Of a DNA stretch of 64,000 nucleotides, positions 34,609 to 43,703 are shown piece by piece. The stretch is from contig JAEKNU010000010.1 in assembly GCA_016838895.1 (NCBI GenBank), positions 1-64,000 of the forward strand, in the 5' to 3' direction. Position numbers and translations under genes: made by a program. Under the pieces are notes generated by a model. The model saw only the letters and a program-made list of their open reading frames with translations, was not told the DNA's origin and did not search any database. The first letter of the stretch is position 1. Every line of letters starts with the position of its first letter. Source of the DNA: Chloroflexota bacterium. Its GTDB lineage: Bacteria > Chloroflexota > Anaerolineae > Anaerolineales > Anaerolineaceae.

Positions 34609-36267
34609 ATGCCAGATATTCGTCAATCATTACAGGGAAAAGACATACAATTCTTACAGCAAATCGCTGCGATTTGGGGCATTGAGCTGCAGGCCAATGA
34701 TTTGCGTTCTACAATACAACAATTAGCTGCTGAGATGGATCAGAAAGAGCAATTCCTGGAAATAATCGAGGCTTTCTCCGAAGAGAGCAGAAATGCTCTG
34801 CTTGAGTTAGCTCAGACTGATGGAAAACTCCCCTGGACGTTGTTTCTGCGAAAGTATGGTGACATCCGTGTAATGGGGGTAGCTCGCCGTGAGAGAGAAC
34901 GGCCCAATCTTCATCCTGCAAACGCTACTGAGGTCTTATGGTACAGTGGTTTGCTCAGTAAAGCCTTCTTCAATATTCAAAAAGAACCCCTGGAATATGC
35001 TTATCTGCCGGATGAATTTTTCCATTTTTTATCACAGCAGGAACCACCAATACATGCGCCTCATCTACCCGGTAGACCAGCTACATCATCTGAGAAAGCA
35101 AAGCTCATACCAGCAAATGATCACATTCTGGATCATATGACCACCTTGCTAGCTTCCATCCGTACCGGGCAGCCAATTGATTCAATTCCATGGAATAATA
35201 AACACATACCTGTTGCATTTTTATTGCAAATTGCACAAAGCACCCATTTACTTGATGAAAATAATACTATTCAACCTGCTCAGGTTCGTCAATTTATGGA
35301 AAGTGACCGTGCAGACGCATTATTAACCCTGGCAAATGGCTGGTTAAGTAATACATTCAATGATTTACGCCAACTACCCGGTTTCGTATTCGAGGGTCCC
35401 TGGCAGAATCAGCCCGATGAAACCAGGCAATACCTGCTTGCGGAATTATCAAGTATTCCAAAACAAACCTGGTGGAGCTTTTCAGCATTTCTCTCCTATA
35501 TCAAACAAAACAACCCAGATTTTCAACGTCCAGCTGGTGATTATGATTCATGGTATATTCGCCGCAATCATAGTGAAGATTATTTGCGTGGTATCCAACA
35601 CTGGGATGAAATCGATGGTGCACTAATCCGCAGAATCATTTGCCAGCATATGCATTGGTTGGGATTAACGGATCTGGGAACCACAACCTCTTCATCGCTA
35701 ATCAGCGCATTTCGATTCTCGGCGTGGGCTGAAAATCTTTTATCGAATATTGCGCCAGACGGACTGCGCAAGGAACAGGGAGAATTTAAGGTGCTTACAG
35801 ATGGCACCATTCAAGTTCCAAGCCAAGTCTCCAGAGCTATCCGTTATCAGGTGGCACGTTTTTGTCATCTGCTTCAGGAAACGGATAGCGGATATAAATA
35901 TCAAATCCAACCTGATTCTTTATCCAGCGCACTAAAAGCAGGACTTAAAATTGAGCAATTTATCAACCTTTTACAAAAATCCGCGCAAAAACCAATACCA
36001 CCATCCATTTTCAATTTACTTGATAATTGGAAAAATGATGGTGTGCAGGTCAGCTTTGCACCTGTGATGTTGTTAACAACCAAAGATCCGCACATCATTA
36101 ATCATCTGCTTTCATCCAGAGCCAGGAAATATTTGGGCGAACGTCTCAATGAATACACAATTTTAATAAACGAAAAGCAAATAAAACTGGTGATGTCTAT
36201 CCTGACAGAGTTAGGATATTTATCCAACGTGCAAACCACAGGGTTGGTTAAAATAAGAAAAGAATAG
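34609..36267 (+). CDS. Helicase-associated (XPB/Ssl2 N-terminal-like) domain protein, no motor
   Basis: A 552-residue protein without Walker motifs. The C-terminal 90 residues ([21 protein letters not shown]...[12 protein letters not shown]) fit the XPB/Ssl2 N-terminal, Helicase_C_3 type domain seen as a separate protein next to bacterial XPB-like helicases. The N-terminal part has [12 protein letters not shown] and [14 protein letters not shown], also of that family. Start ATG 34609 rather than the TTG at 34600. No helicase gene is next to it. Divergent from the signalling operon. Confidence 0.6.
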   Translation: MPDIRQSLQGKDIQFLQQIAAIWGIELQANDLRSTIQQLAAEMDQKEQFLEIIEAFSEESRNALLELAQTDGKLPWTLFLRKYGDIRVMGVARRERERPNLHPANATEVLWYSGLLSKAFFNIQKEPLEYAYLPDEFFHFLSQQEPPIHAPHLPGRPATSSEKAKLIPANDHILDHMTTLLASIRTGQPIDSIPWNNKHIPVAFLLQIAQSTHLLDENNTIQPAQVRQFMESDRADALLTLANGWLSNTFNDLRQLPGFVFEGPWQNQPDETRQYLLAELSSIPKQTWWSFSAFLSYIKQNNPDFQRPAGDYDSWYIRRNHSEDYLRGIQHWDEIDGALIRRIICQHMHWLGLTDLGTTTSSSLISAFRFSAWAENLLSNIAPDGLRKEQGEFKVLTDGTIQVPSQVSRAIRYQVARFCHLLQETDSGYKYQIQPDSLSSALKAGLKIEQFINLLQKSAQKPIPPSIFNLLDNWKNDGVQVSFAPVMLLTTKDPHIINHLLSSRARKYLGERLNEYTILINEKQIKLVMSILTELGYLSNVQTTGLVKIRKE

Positions 36268-36299
36268 CATTCAAAAATAAATGGTCTAAAGGACATACA

Positions 36300-37481
36300 A
36301 TGAGCGATCAATTGAAGTGGATTCAGGAAGAGCTTGATCAGTTGAAATCGGCTGGCTTATATAACACCATCCGCACCATCAACACACCCCAAGGTGCCTG
36401 GCTGCGTGTGGATGGAAAAGATGTGCTCAATTTTTGTTCAAATAACTACCTCGGGTTAGGTAACAATTCCGAAATGATTGCTGCCATGAAAAAAGCGGCC
36501 GATCAATATGGTGTTGGACCAGCTGCAGTACGCACCATTGCCGGTACCATGGATATTCATCTGGAGCTGGAAAAAAGAATGGCAGCATTTAAAGGGGTAG
36601 AAGATGCCGTTACTTTCCAATCCGGGTTCTGCGCCAATCTTGCCACCCTGCCAGCGCTGGTTGGCAAGCAAGATGTAATTTATTCTGATGAATTAAATCA
36701 TGCCAGCATTATTGATGGTTCGCGTTTGTCCGGCGCCAAAATTATCCGCTTTGCCCACGCTGACGCCAGAGACCTTCTGCAGAAAATAACTGAAAATCAG
36801 GCAAATTTCCGCCGCGGATTAATTGTCACAGATGGAGTTTTCAGTATGGATGGCGATATCGCCCCATTGGATCAAATTTATGAAGTTGCGCAAGCAACCG
36901 GCACGATTTTAATGGTAGATGACGCCCACGGTGAAGGGGTATTAGGCAAAGGTGGCCGTGGCATTGTCGATCACTTCAACTTGCACGGCAAAGTTGATGT
37001 AGAAATTGGCACCATGTCCAAAGCATTTGGTGTGGTTGGCGGTGTGGTTGCCGGTAAAAAAGTCATCATCGATTGGCTGCGTCAACGCGGGCGCCCGTTT
37101 CTATTCTCCTCAGCCGTTACCCCGGCAGATGTGGCAGCCTGCATTACCGCTATTGATATTCTGGAACGCTCCACTGAACTGGTTGATCGTTTGTGGGAGA
37201 ATGCCAAATATTTCAAAAATATTCTAAAAACAATGGGCTTTGATATTGGCATCAGTACCACACCGATAACGCCCGTTATGCTGGGTGAAGCACCGTTGGC
37301 GCAACAATTCAGCCGCGAGCTTTATGATGAAAGCATCTTCGCTATGGCATTGGGTTTTCCCACTGTTCCGCGAGGCAAAGCCCGTATCCGTGTGATGATC
37401 TCAGCAGCCCACTCTGTGGATGACCTGGATCAGGGTCTGGCTGCCTTTGAAAAAGTTGGTAAAAAACTTGGCGTAATCTAA
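36300..37481 (+). CDS. kbl: 2-amino-3-ketobutyrate CoA ligase (glycine C-acetyltransferase)
   Basis: A 393-residue alpha-oxoamine synthase that cleaves 2-amino-3-ketobutyrate with CoA to glycine and acetyl-CoA in threonine breakdown. Seen: [51 protein letters not shown] and the PLP Lys in TMSKAFG. Length is exactly family size. No threonine dehydrogenase is adjacent, so 8-amino-7-oxononanoate synthase (BioF) remains a possible alternative. Confidence 0.85.
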   Translation: MSDQLKWIQEELDQLKSAGLYNTIRTINTPQGAWLRVDGKDVLNFCSNNYLGLGNNSEMIAAMKKAADQYGVGPAAVRTIAGTMDIHLELEKRMAAFKGVEDAVTFQSGFCANLATLPALVGKQDVIYSDELNHASIIDGSRLSGAKIIRFAHADARDLLQKITENQANFRRGLIVTDGVFSMDGDIAPLDQIYEVAQATGTILMVDDAHGEGVLGKGGRGIVDHFNLHGKVDVEIGTMSKAFGVVGGVVAGKKVIIDWLRQRGRPFLFSSAVTPADVAACITAIDILERSTELVDRLWENAKYFKNILKTMGFDIGISTTPITPVMLGEAPLAQQFSRELYDESIFAMALGFPTVPRGKARIRVMISAAHSVDDLDQGLAAFEKVGKKLGVI

Positions 37482-37492
37482 CCCATATCTTA

Positions 37493-37540
37493 TTAACCAC
37501 AAAATCCTCAGAGCAAATGCTCTGAGGATTTTGTGGTTAA
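37493..37540 (+). terminator. 23-bp perfect hairpin after kbl
   Basis: Arms of 23 bp (TTAACCACAAAATCCTCAGA... and complement) with a 2-nt centre. No T run follows, but the stem itself holds T4. It probably ends the kbl transcript or stabilises its 3' end. Confidence 0.8.
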
Positions 37541-37633
37541 TTCCGCCTTTTCTGAAATTTTTTTTCTAATAATTTTCTATGAAACTGATTGGATTTTTTT
37601 GATATTTATTCAGTACAATTAAAGTATTAGGAA

Positions 37634-37660
37634 TAAGTATGCAAATCATTTGCATACTTA
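37634..37660. promoter_or_regulatory. 27-bp perfect palindrome before the metallopeptidase, candidate operator
   Basis: TAAGTATGCAAAT (37634-37646), a central C, then its exact complement ATTTGCATACTTA (37648-37660). It ends 13 nt before the ATG, just upstream of the ribosome site. No T run follows, so an operator or RNA hairpin controlling translation is more likely than a terminator. Confidence 0.6.
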
Positions 37661-37673
37661 GAAGAGGTTGATT

Positions 37674-38375
37674 ATGTTTGGCGGTTATGGTTTATATTTT
37701 CTATTCAGTTTACCTGCTTTATTGCTCGGATTATGGGCACAGGCAAAAGTAAAATCTGCTTTTGCAAAATACAGTAAAGTACGCAGTTACACCGGATTAT
37801 CCGGTGCGGATGTAGCCCGGCGCATGTTGGATCAAAACGGTTTGCAAAACGTGCAAATTGAACATACAAAAGGCATGTTGAGTGATCATTACGATCCACG
37901 CACGCGTACTTTGCGACTCTCCGGCGATGTGTACCAAAGCAATAGTCTGGCTGCAGCTGGTGTAGCAGCCCATGAAGCCGGACATGCTATACAACACAAA
38001 GACAGCTATATGCCATTACAATTCCGTAGTTTTATGGTGCCTACCGTACAGATCGGAAGCTGGTTAGGTCCAATTGTTTTCATGATCGGGTTATTGTTCT
38101 CATCATCCGATTTGGGATTAAATATTGCCTGGCTCGGTGTAGCTTTGTTCAGTGCCACCGCTGTTTTTGCTGTGATAACCTTGCCTGTGGAATTAAACGC
38201 TACAAAACGCGCAAAAGAATGGCTCATTGATTCCGGTGTAATTTCCATGACAGACCGGCAAGGCGTCAACAGCGTTCTGGATGCTGCCGCCTTGACATAC
38301 GTTGCTGGTGCCATTCAAGCAATCACAACCGTGCTATATTACGTGTTTTTGTTACTGGGTCGTCGCAGGCGATAA
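37674..38375 (+). CDS. YugP-family zinc metallopeptidase, membrane bound
   Basis: A 233-residue membrane protein of the YugP / Zn_peptidase_2 family. A first helix, then a cytosolic domain holding the zinc motif HEAGH (about residue 103), then two or three more helices. The SGADVARRMLDQNG and HYDPRTRTLRLS stretches are typical. Start ATG 37674 behind GAGG; the ORF track begins two codons earlier at a TTG. A 27-bp palindrome lies directly upstream. Substrate unknown. Confidence 0.88.
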   Translation: MFGGYGLYFLFSLPALLLGLWAQAKVKSAFAKYSKVRSYTGLSGADVARRMLDQNGLQNVQIEHTKGMLSDHYDPRTRTLRLSGDVYQSNSLAAAGVAAHEAGHAIQHKDSYMPLQFRSFMVPTVQIGSWLGPIVFMIGLLFSSSDLGLNIAWLGVALFSATAVFAVITLPVELNATKRAKEWLIDSGVISMTDRQGVNSVLDAAALTYVAGAIQAITTVLYYVFLLLGRRRR

Positions 38376-38395
38376 CAAATCATTGTTTACCAAGC

Positions 38396-38434
38396 AAAAG
38401 AGCTGCTCCTATTCACTGGAACAGCTCTTTTTTT
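38396..38434. terminator. Terminator between convergent genes
   Basis: AAAAGAGCTG (38396-38405) pairs with CAGCTCTTTT (38422-38431), followed by more T. It serves the metallopeptidase gene and probably also the MerR gene on the other strand. Confidence 0.85.
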
Positions 38435-38447
38435 AGTAGCGGGCTGA

Positions 38448-39212
38448 TTATGAAAAATCAGCATATCCTGTTTTTCCCTCACAATATATGTTGATTGCTT
38501 TCTGGAAGAATTCGGGCATATCCGGATGAAAGGCTTCATAATTCGCGCGGAAGGCCGCATCATCTACATATAACTGTCCCAGACCTTTGGCAATTTCATA
38601 CGAGCAGAGATAAAAATACTCGATATGCTTGTGCCAAGCTTTTACCACTTCCTGCACTTCCTCACTGGCGGGGTCTTTATCCATCAAACTCGCTAAAGCA
38701 CGCGTATTCGCAGCACCTTCCTCCAGAATTTTATTCTTTTGTTCTTTAGAATAACTTTTCCAACGATTCACAGACTCATCCACCGCCTTTGCATCATAGC
38801 GCTGACGGGCTTCCTCCGTATATCGTTTTTCTTGTTCTTCACTGAAGCCGCCATAATATTCTCCTTCAGTCATGGTTGTCTCTCCTCTTAAATGTTTCAC
38901 TGTTTTCTCGACCGTCTCAACAAGATGATTCAATCGTTGTACTCGCTGCAGCAAGTTTTTACGATGCACCTCCAAGGCGTTGAGCACATCAAAATTTGGG
39001 CTATTTATGATCTCCTGAATATCTTGCAAACTAAAATCCAATTCCCTGAAAAACAGGATCTGTTGTAATTGCAACAATGTCGCTGCTGAATACTCTCGAT
39101 ATCCATTATCAGGATTTCGGGTTGGATTCAATAACCCAATCTGATCATAATAGCGTAATGTTCGTGTGCTCACGCCAGCCAGGCGTGAAAGTTGTTTGAT
39201 TGTGTACACCAT
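38448..39212 (-). CDS. MerR-family regulator with TipAS ligand domain
   Basis: A 254-residue activator. Residues 1-70 are the MerR winged helix (YTIKQLSRLAGVSTRTLRYYDQIGLL), then a dimer coiled coil, then a TipAS domain (residues 130-254), which in TipA binds thiopeptide antibiotics. The start is ATG 39212: the track's 39242 start lies upstream of the -10 box. Its promoter has the 19-bp spacer of MerR-controlled genes, so autoregulation is likely. Confidence 0.9.
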   Translation of the reverse strand: MVYTIKQLSRLAGVSTRTLRYYDQIGLLNPTRNPDNGYREYSAATLLQLQQILFFRELDFSLQDIQEIINSPNFDVLNALEVHRKNLLQRVQRLNHLVETVEKTVKHLRGETTMTEGEYYGGFSEEQEKRYTEEARQRYDAKAVDESVNRWKSYSKEQKNKILEEGAANTRALASLMDKDPASEEVQEVVKAWHKHIEYFYLCSYEIAKGLGQLYVDDAAFRANYEAFHPDMPEFFQKAINIYCEGKTGYADFS

Positions 39213-39230
39213 ATCAATAACCTCAGCAAT

Positions 39231-39261
39231 ATCATAAACCATTACGTAACGTTAATGTCAA
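39231..39261 (-). promoter_or_regulatory. MerR-type promoter with 19-bp spacer
   Basis: TTGACA (39261-39256) and TATGAT (39236-39231) are near-perfect boxes but 19 bp apart. The spacer contains the palindromic core TTACGTAA. This is the layout that MerR regulators twist into activity. It drives the TipA-like gene itself, with GAGG and ATG following. Confidence 0.85.
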
Positions 39262-39294
39262 GAGTGAATTTGCATGTTTTCTGGAAATAAAATC

Positions 39295-39336
39295 AAAAAA
39301 ATAGATCGCCAAGTTTGCGGGGGAACAAACTTGACG
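39295..39336 (-). terminator. Minus-strand terminator
   Basis: CAAGTTTG (39310-39317) pairs with CAAACTTG (39326-39333), and on the minus strand a T7 run follows 5 nt later. Likely end of the YacP transcript or of a small RNA. Confidence 0.65.
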
Positions 39337-39394
39337 ACCATGTGGGAGGGAACTACCGTTCGTTTCCATTGATTTGATCATAGTAACAGTAGCC

Positions 39395-39464
39395 GACACC
39401 GAATATATACCAATAAATACAACCATTAAAATTTCATAATACCAATAAGATGGTATTCGGTGTC
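39395..39464. repeat. Inverted repeat GACACCGAATA with internal direct repeats
   Basis: GACACCGAATA (39395-39405) and TATTCGGTGTC (39454-39464) are perfect complements, 48 nt apart. ATACCAATAA appears twice in the same direction within the interval. Role unknown. Confidence 0.6.
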
Positions 39465-39544
39465 ATAATTAATCATATCCATGATTCTTTTTTTTGGGTA
39501 TTAAGATCAACCAAAAAGAACATTAAGAAAGTGTCGGATTTTCA

Positions 39545-40042
39545 TTAATTTTGCGTAAAGAGATCGTTTTCATCACCTTTGTGAGAGAATAGCTGCATCC
39601 ATTCATCTACTTCATCAGCAGATAGCTTTTCCTCCTTGATTGGCGATTGATTGCTTGAAGAATATGCACTTTCTTCCAAATGCCCGGCAAATGTTGCTGA
39701 TGAGATCACTTTTGCCCCCAGTGTGCGTGCCTCAGCAATAATTTGTCGATCTGACGAAACCACCTGCCAATTTTTGGCTGCTTTGCCCAATTGACGCAAT
39801 CTGGTTTTAATTGCATCATCCGCCGTCTGTCCCTGACGAACGAAAACGGCTGTCAAGCGGCCGTATTTCTGCCTGCCCTGATAGCCTGCCGGGGCACCAT
39901 CAAAGTAGACGATTACGTTTTTTTGACGTGTCCGACAGAAAGTTTGCAGTTTTTCAATTAATATTTCTTCGTCATTGATCTGCCGTAAATTCATCCCGCG
40001 AATTTTCGGAATCAGGTTATGTCCGTCAATTAAATAACTCAT
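39545..40042 (-). CDS. YacP-like NYN-domain ribonuclease
   Basis: A 165-residue PIN/NYN fold protein of the YacP group. Catalytic acidic residues are in place: YLIDGHNLI at the N-terminus, VIVYFDGAP, and ADDAIKTRL and VVSSDRQI later. Relatives are linked to rRNA or mRNA cleavage. The tail (about 40 residues) is acidic. It diverges from the lamin-tail gene. Confidence 0.82.
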   Translation of the reverse strand: MSYLIDGHNLIPKIRGMNLRQINDEEILIEKLQTFCRTRQKNVIVYFDGAPAGYQGRQKYGRLTAVFVRQGQTADDAIKTRLRQLGKAAKNWQVVSSDRQIIAEARTLGAKVISSATFAGHLEESAYSSSNQSPIKEEKLSADEVDEWMQLFSHKGDENDLFTQN

Positions 40043-40110
40043 TTCCTATGCACTTCCAACCAGTATTTTATCTAAAAATATGCTATCATTCAAAAAGGAA
40101 AGCAACCAAT

Positions 40111-40626
40111 ATGAGGCAAAACATTTCCAAATTCTGGTTCTATCTGATCATTAATGTAATTGTATCAGCTTTAACTACAATCATCATTTTGTCGATTTGG
40201 ACTGCAAATAGGCAGGATAGTCCGGCTTATTCATTGCTGCTTACCCCGCAATCCGCCGAGGAAATCAATTTCACGGATGCAGAAATTGAACAACCTACCC
40301 TGCCAGCCATGGATTCCCCTACACTTGAAATTAAATATGTATATGGATTTGGTGACCTGCAAACCGAATTTATTCAAATTCATATGATTGGAACGGATGA
40401 ATTGTGGCTAACCAACTGGCAAATCAGCAACGGCGCAAAACACGTTTATACCTTCCCCCGTTTACAACTAAACAGCGGCGGGACAGTGAACCTGTATACT
40501 AAATTAGGCGTGGATTCTGTAACCGATTTATACTGGGGCGAATCAGAACCCGTTTGGCAAAGCGGTGATACCGTCACCCTGCTGGATTCCGAAGGCAATG
40601 TCCGCGCCACATATCTAGTCGAATAA
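40111..40626 (+). CDS. Membrane-anchored lamin-tail-domain (LTD) protein
   Basis: A 171-residue protein with one N-terminal membrane helix (residues 8-30) and a C-terminal lamin-tail-like beta domain: EFIQIHMIGTDELWLTNWQI, TFPRLQLNSGGTVNLYT and PVWQSGDTVTLLDSEGNVRATY, the classic LTD closing strands. Start ATG 40111 behind AAAGGAA; the track's 40048 is too far upstream. LTDs occur in secreted proteins as attachment modules. Function unknown. Confidence 0.7.
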   Translation: MRQNISKFWFYLIINVIVSALTTIIILSIWTANRQDSPAYSLLLTPQSAEEINFTDAEIEQPTLPAMDSPTLEIKYVYGFGDLQTEFIQIHMIGTDELWLTNWQISNGAKHVYTFPRLQLNSGGTVNLYTKLGVDSVTDLYWGESEPVWQSGDTVTLLDSEGNVRATYLVE

Positions 40627-40725
40627 TTTCGTCTTGTTCATATTTTAAGATTCTCTCGTAAGATTTTTCTTCAAGCAATGATACAATTTTAGCAATACAC
40701 AAAAATCAATCATCAGTGAGATTTT

Positions 40726-42366
40726 ATGTCACAAGCATTGTATCGAAAATGGCGTCCGGGCACCTGGGATGAGGTCATCGGACAGGAACATATCATCCAA
40801 ACCATCAAAAACGCGATCCACAGCGACAAAGTAGGCCATGCCTACTTGTTCGCCGGACCGCGTGGTACAGGCAAAACAACTACTGCCCGTCTGCTGGCAA
40901 AAGCGGTTAACTGCCTCAATGAAGACCCAACCCAGCGGCCCTGTAATCAATGCGCTAACTGCCAGGCCATTCAGGATGCCCGTTTTCTGGATCTGATTGA
41001 AATTGATGCAGCCTCCAACACCAGCGTGGAGGACATCCGTGATTTACGGGATAAAATCAATTTCTCGCCCGGTCAGGGAAGATTCAAGGTCTACATTATT
41101 GATGAAGTGCACATGCTCTCCACAGCGGCTTTTAACGCGCTGTTAAAAACACTCGAAGAACCCCCTGCTCATGCCATTTTTGTATTGGCAACCACAGAGA
41201 TTCATAAAATTCCGGCTACCGTGCTCTCACGCTGCCAGCGCCATGAATTCCGCCGTATCCCTGTCAAGGAAATTACAGCCTATCTAAAAGAGATGTGCGC
41301 ACAGGAACACTTTACCATCAGTGATGACGCGCTGATCTCCATCGCCAGGCACTCCACCGGCTGTATGCGGGATGCCATCTCCCTGCTGGATCAATTGACC
41401 TCCAGTGGCGTGGATATTGACATCGCCAACGTGCATGCCGTTTTAGGCACAGCCACCAATCAGGTCGTGCTGGACCTGTTATCTTCCATCCGGAATGATG
41501 AAATGGGCAAAGGCCTGACCTCCCTGCACCAATCCATGGATGCCGGTAGTGACCCTCGCCAGCTTGCCCGACAGATTGTGGATTACTTGCGCAATCTACT
41601 GCTGATCAAAATGGGCAATGTCAATCAGGTGGATGACACCCCGGAAATGATAAAACAAATGCAAAACGACAGCAAAGCTTTCGATATGGCGGACCTGATT
41701 CGTTTTGTAAAGCTATTCAACGAAGCTGCCAGCGGGCAAACCAGCAGCAATCAACCCGGACTGGCCCTCGAATTGGCTTATGCACAAGCTGCACTAAAAA
41801 ATCAACCTGCTCCGGTTGCAGCGGCAAAAGAGCCGGTAAAGACAGAAGCATTACCCCCAACCCGCAAAGCAACCACAAAAGACACTACGCAAAAGAAGAT
41901 TGCCCCTGTCGTAGATACTCAAAAAAAGGAAGCTCATCCCGTAAATGTAGAACCAACGCAGGAAGCCCCAACAGCGCCTGTTCAGGCTGGCAAAAGTGCC
42001 GATGGGTTAACCCTCAACACCCTCCTGGAACAGTGGCGCCAGATTCGGGCAATTGTCAAGAAACATCGCCCGGCAACAGAGGCATTGCTCAATTCCTGCA
42101 AGCCCCTTTCCATTAAAAAAGGTGTTCTCAGCCTGGGTTTTGCCAGTGAGGTTTTACGCGGCCGCATGGATCAACTGGAAAACACTGATCTTGCCCGGCA
42201 GGCGATTGCTCATTTATTTGATGCCGACGTACAGATACGCTGCGTGGTAATAAAAGAATCTCAGAATACAGATAACACGGTCACTGCACCTGATGAAAGT
42301 ATGCTCAAAACCGTATTGGATTTAGGTGGAAAATTAGTGCCACCGGATGCCAATCCGGAAAAATGA
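40726..42366 (+). CDS. dnaX: DNA polymerase III subunits gamma/tau
   Basis: A 546-residue clamp-loader ATPase. Walker A GPRGTGKTT (about 45), a zinc module with four Cys (65-80), DEVHMLS, sensor FVLATTEIHKIP and SRCQRHEFRR are all visible. The middle is Ala/Pro/Lys-rich (residues 365-430) and the C-terminal domain is tau-like. It heads the conserved dnaX-ybaB-recR block. Base composition is G+C richer than its neighbours. Confidence 0.96.
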   Translation: MSQALYRKWRPGTWDEVIGQEHIIQTIKNAIHSDKVGHAYLFAGPRGTGKTTTARLLAKAVNCLNEDPTQRPCNQCANCQAIQDARFLDLIEIDAASNTSVEDIRDLRDKINFSPGQGRFKVYIIDEVHMLSTAAFNALLKTLEEPPAHAIFVLATTEIHKIPATVLSRCQRHEFRRIPVKEITAYLKEMCAQEHFTISDDALISIARHSTGCMRDAISLLDQLTSSGVDIDIANVHAVLGTATNQVVLDLLSSIRNDEMGKGLTSLHQSMDAGSDPRQLARQIVDYLRNLLLIKMGNVNQVDDTPEMIKQMQNDSKAFDMADLIRFVKLFNEAASGQTSSNQPGLALELAYAQAALKNQPAPVAAAKEPVKTEALPPTRKATTKDTTQKKIAPVVDTQKKEAHPVNVEPTQEAPTAPVQAGKSADGLTLNTLLEQWRQIRAIVKKHRPATEALLNSCKPLSIKKGVLSLGFASEVLRGRMDQLENTDLARQAIAHLFDADVQIRCVVIKESQNTDNTVTAPDESMLKTVLDLGGKLVPPDANPEK

Positions 42367-42420
42367 GAGTAAAATTATCTCGGGATGTTGATCATCCCGC
42401 ATGAATTGGAGGTATTTATT

Positions 42421-42780
42421 ATGGCAAAAGGATACGGAAGACAAGCAGGCGGACGTAAAGGCATGCCAGGGGGCGGTGCCGGCGGCGGAAATATGATGAA
42501 TCAGCTCAAGGCCATGCAGGAGCAAATGGAAGCTGTGCAGGCCCAGGTTGCCCAGGAAACCGTGACCGCCAGTGTCGGCGGCGGTATGCTCAAGATCACC
42601 ATGACAGGTGACCAGGTCTGCCAGTCAGTAGAGATTAACCCCGAGATGTTGACTGACATGGATGCCGAAATGTTACAGGATTTATTGTTGAGCGGCATTA
42701 ACAGCGCATTGGAACAATCCAAAGAGCTCTCCAGCAGCCGCATGTCTTCTATTACCGGCGGCATCCCTGGAATAGGTTAA
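42421..42780 (+). CDS. ybaB: YbaB/EbfC family nucleoid-associated protein
   Basis: A 119-residue DNA-binding protein. The N-terminus is Gly/Arg-rich, followed by the helix MNQLKAMQEQMEAVQAQV and the family strand TASVGGGMLKITMTGDQ. Length fits, although the basic N-terminal tail is about 20 residues longer than in E. coli YbaB. Start ATG 42421 behind GGAGG. It lies between dnaX and recR as in most bacteria. Confidence 0.93.
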   Translation: MAKGYGRQAGGRKGMPGGGAGGGNMMNQLKAMQEQMEAVQAQVAQETVTASVGGGMLKITMTGDQVCQSVEINPEMLTDMDAEMLQDLLLSGINSALEQSKELSSSRMSSITGGIPGIG

Positions 42781-42789
42781 TAAAGAAAA

Positions 42790-43401
42790 ATGCCTGTACT
42801 CCCCCAACCTGTTCAGGATTTAATCGCTGCTTTCGAGCGCCTGCCCGGTATTGGTCCAAAATCGGCCTCCCGATTGACCTTCTACTTACTGCGCGCCGCA
42901 GAAGACATCACTGATAACCTGACAGAAGCCCTTTCCGCCATCAAACGCAGCACCGGCTCCTGTTCTGTATGTCATAACATTACCCTCGCTGAGCAAGATG
43001 TCTGTGAACTGTGCAGTGCCGAGGATCGTGATGAGAGCATCGTGTGCGTGGTGGAAGAACCCATCGATGTGCTCATGCTGGAACGTACTGGCGGCTTCTT
43101 CGGCCGCTATCATGTACTGCACGGCGTGCTCTCCCCCATTGAAGGTGTCGGCCCGGATGATATCAAAATGGCCAGCCTGGTCGAACGTGCCAAAACCGGC
43201 AAGGTCAAGGAAGTGATCGTGGCCACCAACCCCAGCATGGAAGGCGACGCCACAGGGCTTTATATTCAGCAGCAGTTGGCCCCTCTGCCCAACGTGCGCG
43301 TCACGCGCCTGGCACGCGGCCTGCCCGTCGGCGGCGACCTGGAATACGCCGATCAAAACACCCTGCTCAGGGCGTTGGCAGGACGACAGGAAATCAATTA
43401 A
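42790..43401 (+). CDS. recR: Recombination mediator protein RecR
   Basis: A 203-residue RecR: helix-hairpin-helix FERLPGIGPKSASRLTFYLL, a four-Cys zinc finger CSVC...CELC, and a Toprim domain with VCVVEEPIDVLMLE. RecR works with RecO/RecF in gap repair. Ten nt after ybaB. Richest in G+C of all genes here. A strong terminator follows. Confidence 0.97.
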   Translation: MPVLPQPVQDLIAAFERLPGIGPKSASRLTFYLLRAAEDITDNLTEALSAIKRSTGSCSVCHNITLAEQDVCELCSAEDRDESIVCVVEEPIDVLMLERTGGFFGRYHVLHGVLSPIEGVGPDDIKMASLVERAKTGKVKEVIVATNPSMEGDATGLYIQQQLAPLPNVRVTRLARGLPVGGDLEYADQNTLLRALAGRQEIN

Positions 43402-43423
43402 TTACTTGACACTGAGCGAAATC

Positions 43424-43462
43424 AAAGTGCCGCTTGAGGAAATCCTCAAGCGGCACTTTTTC
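43424..43462 (+). terminator. Terminator of the dnaX-ybaB-recR operon
   Basis: AAAGTGCCGCTTGAGGA and TCCTCAAGCGGCACTTT form a 17-bp perfect stem. It is followed by T2-C-G-T3 and ends the recR gene 25 nt after its stop. Confidence 0.88.
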
Positions 43463-43466
43463 GTTT

Positions 43467-43535
43467 CGTAGGATGGGTAAAAGAGCGATTTTAAAAATAT
43501 TACTTATCATACCAACAGCAGCTCTGTAACCCATC
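43467..43535. repeat. REP-like imperfect inverted repeat (GTAGGAYGGGT family)
   Basis: CGTAGGATGGGTAA opens an imperfect dyad: GATGGGTAAAAGAGC (43472-43486) against GCTCTGTAACCCATC (43521-43535). The remainder of the gap up to the HAD gene (43536-43703) is A+T rich and holds no gene I can support. Similar GTAGGA[CT]GGG words occur at 45849 and 46011. Confidence 0.55.
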
Positions 43536-43703
43536 ATTTTCCTGTAAAACACATAACTATTCTCTGACATGCGCCTGTTGTAGGGTTGCGGAGCCTGAAT
43601 AATACCAACAAAATTGAATTCCAATCATCACCTTCACCCAACATTCACAACCCTAACAAAAATCCTGCTACAATAAAAACTATCTATCACACAGGGATAC
43701 ACA

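Larger units (their letters stand above)
39262..39544. other. Gene-free structured region between MerR and YacP genes
   Basis: About 280 bp after the yacP-like stop on the minus strand. It contains an 11-bp inverted repeat (39395/39454) and a minus-strand terminator (39295-39336). It may be a long 3' UTR of the nuclease gene or a small RNA. A 64-codon ORF in it runs through the terminator and was not accepted. Confidence 0.45.

Noticed and set aside
39232-39426. 64-codon minus-strand ORF upstream of the MerR gene
   Set aside because: It runs through a terminator and ends inside the MerR promoter; no SD was seen.
43394-43624. 76-codon minus-strand ORF overlapping the recR end
   Set aside because: It passes through the recR terminator hairpin and a REP-like dyad.
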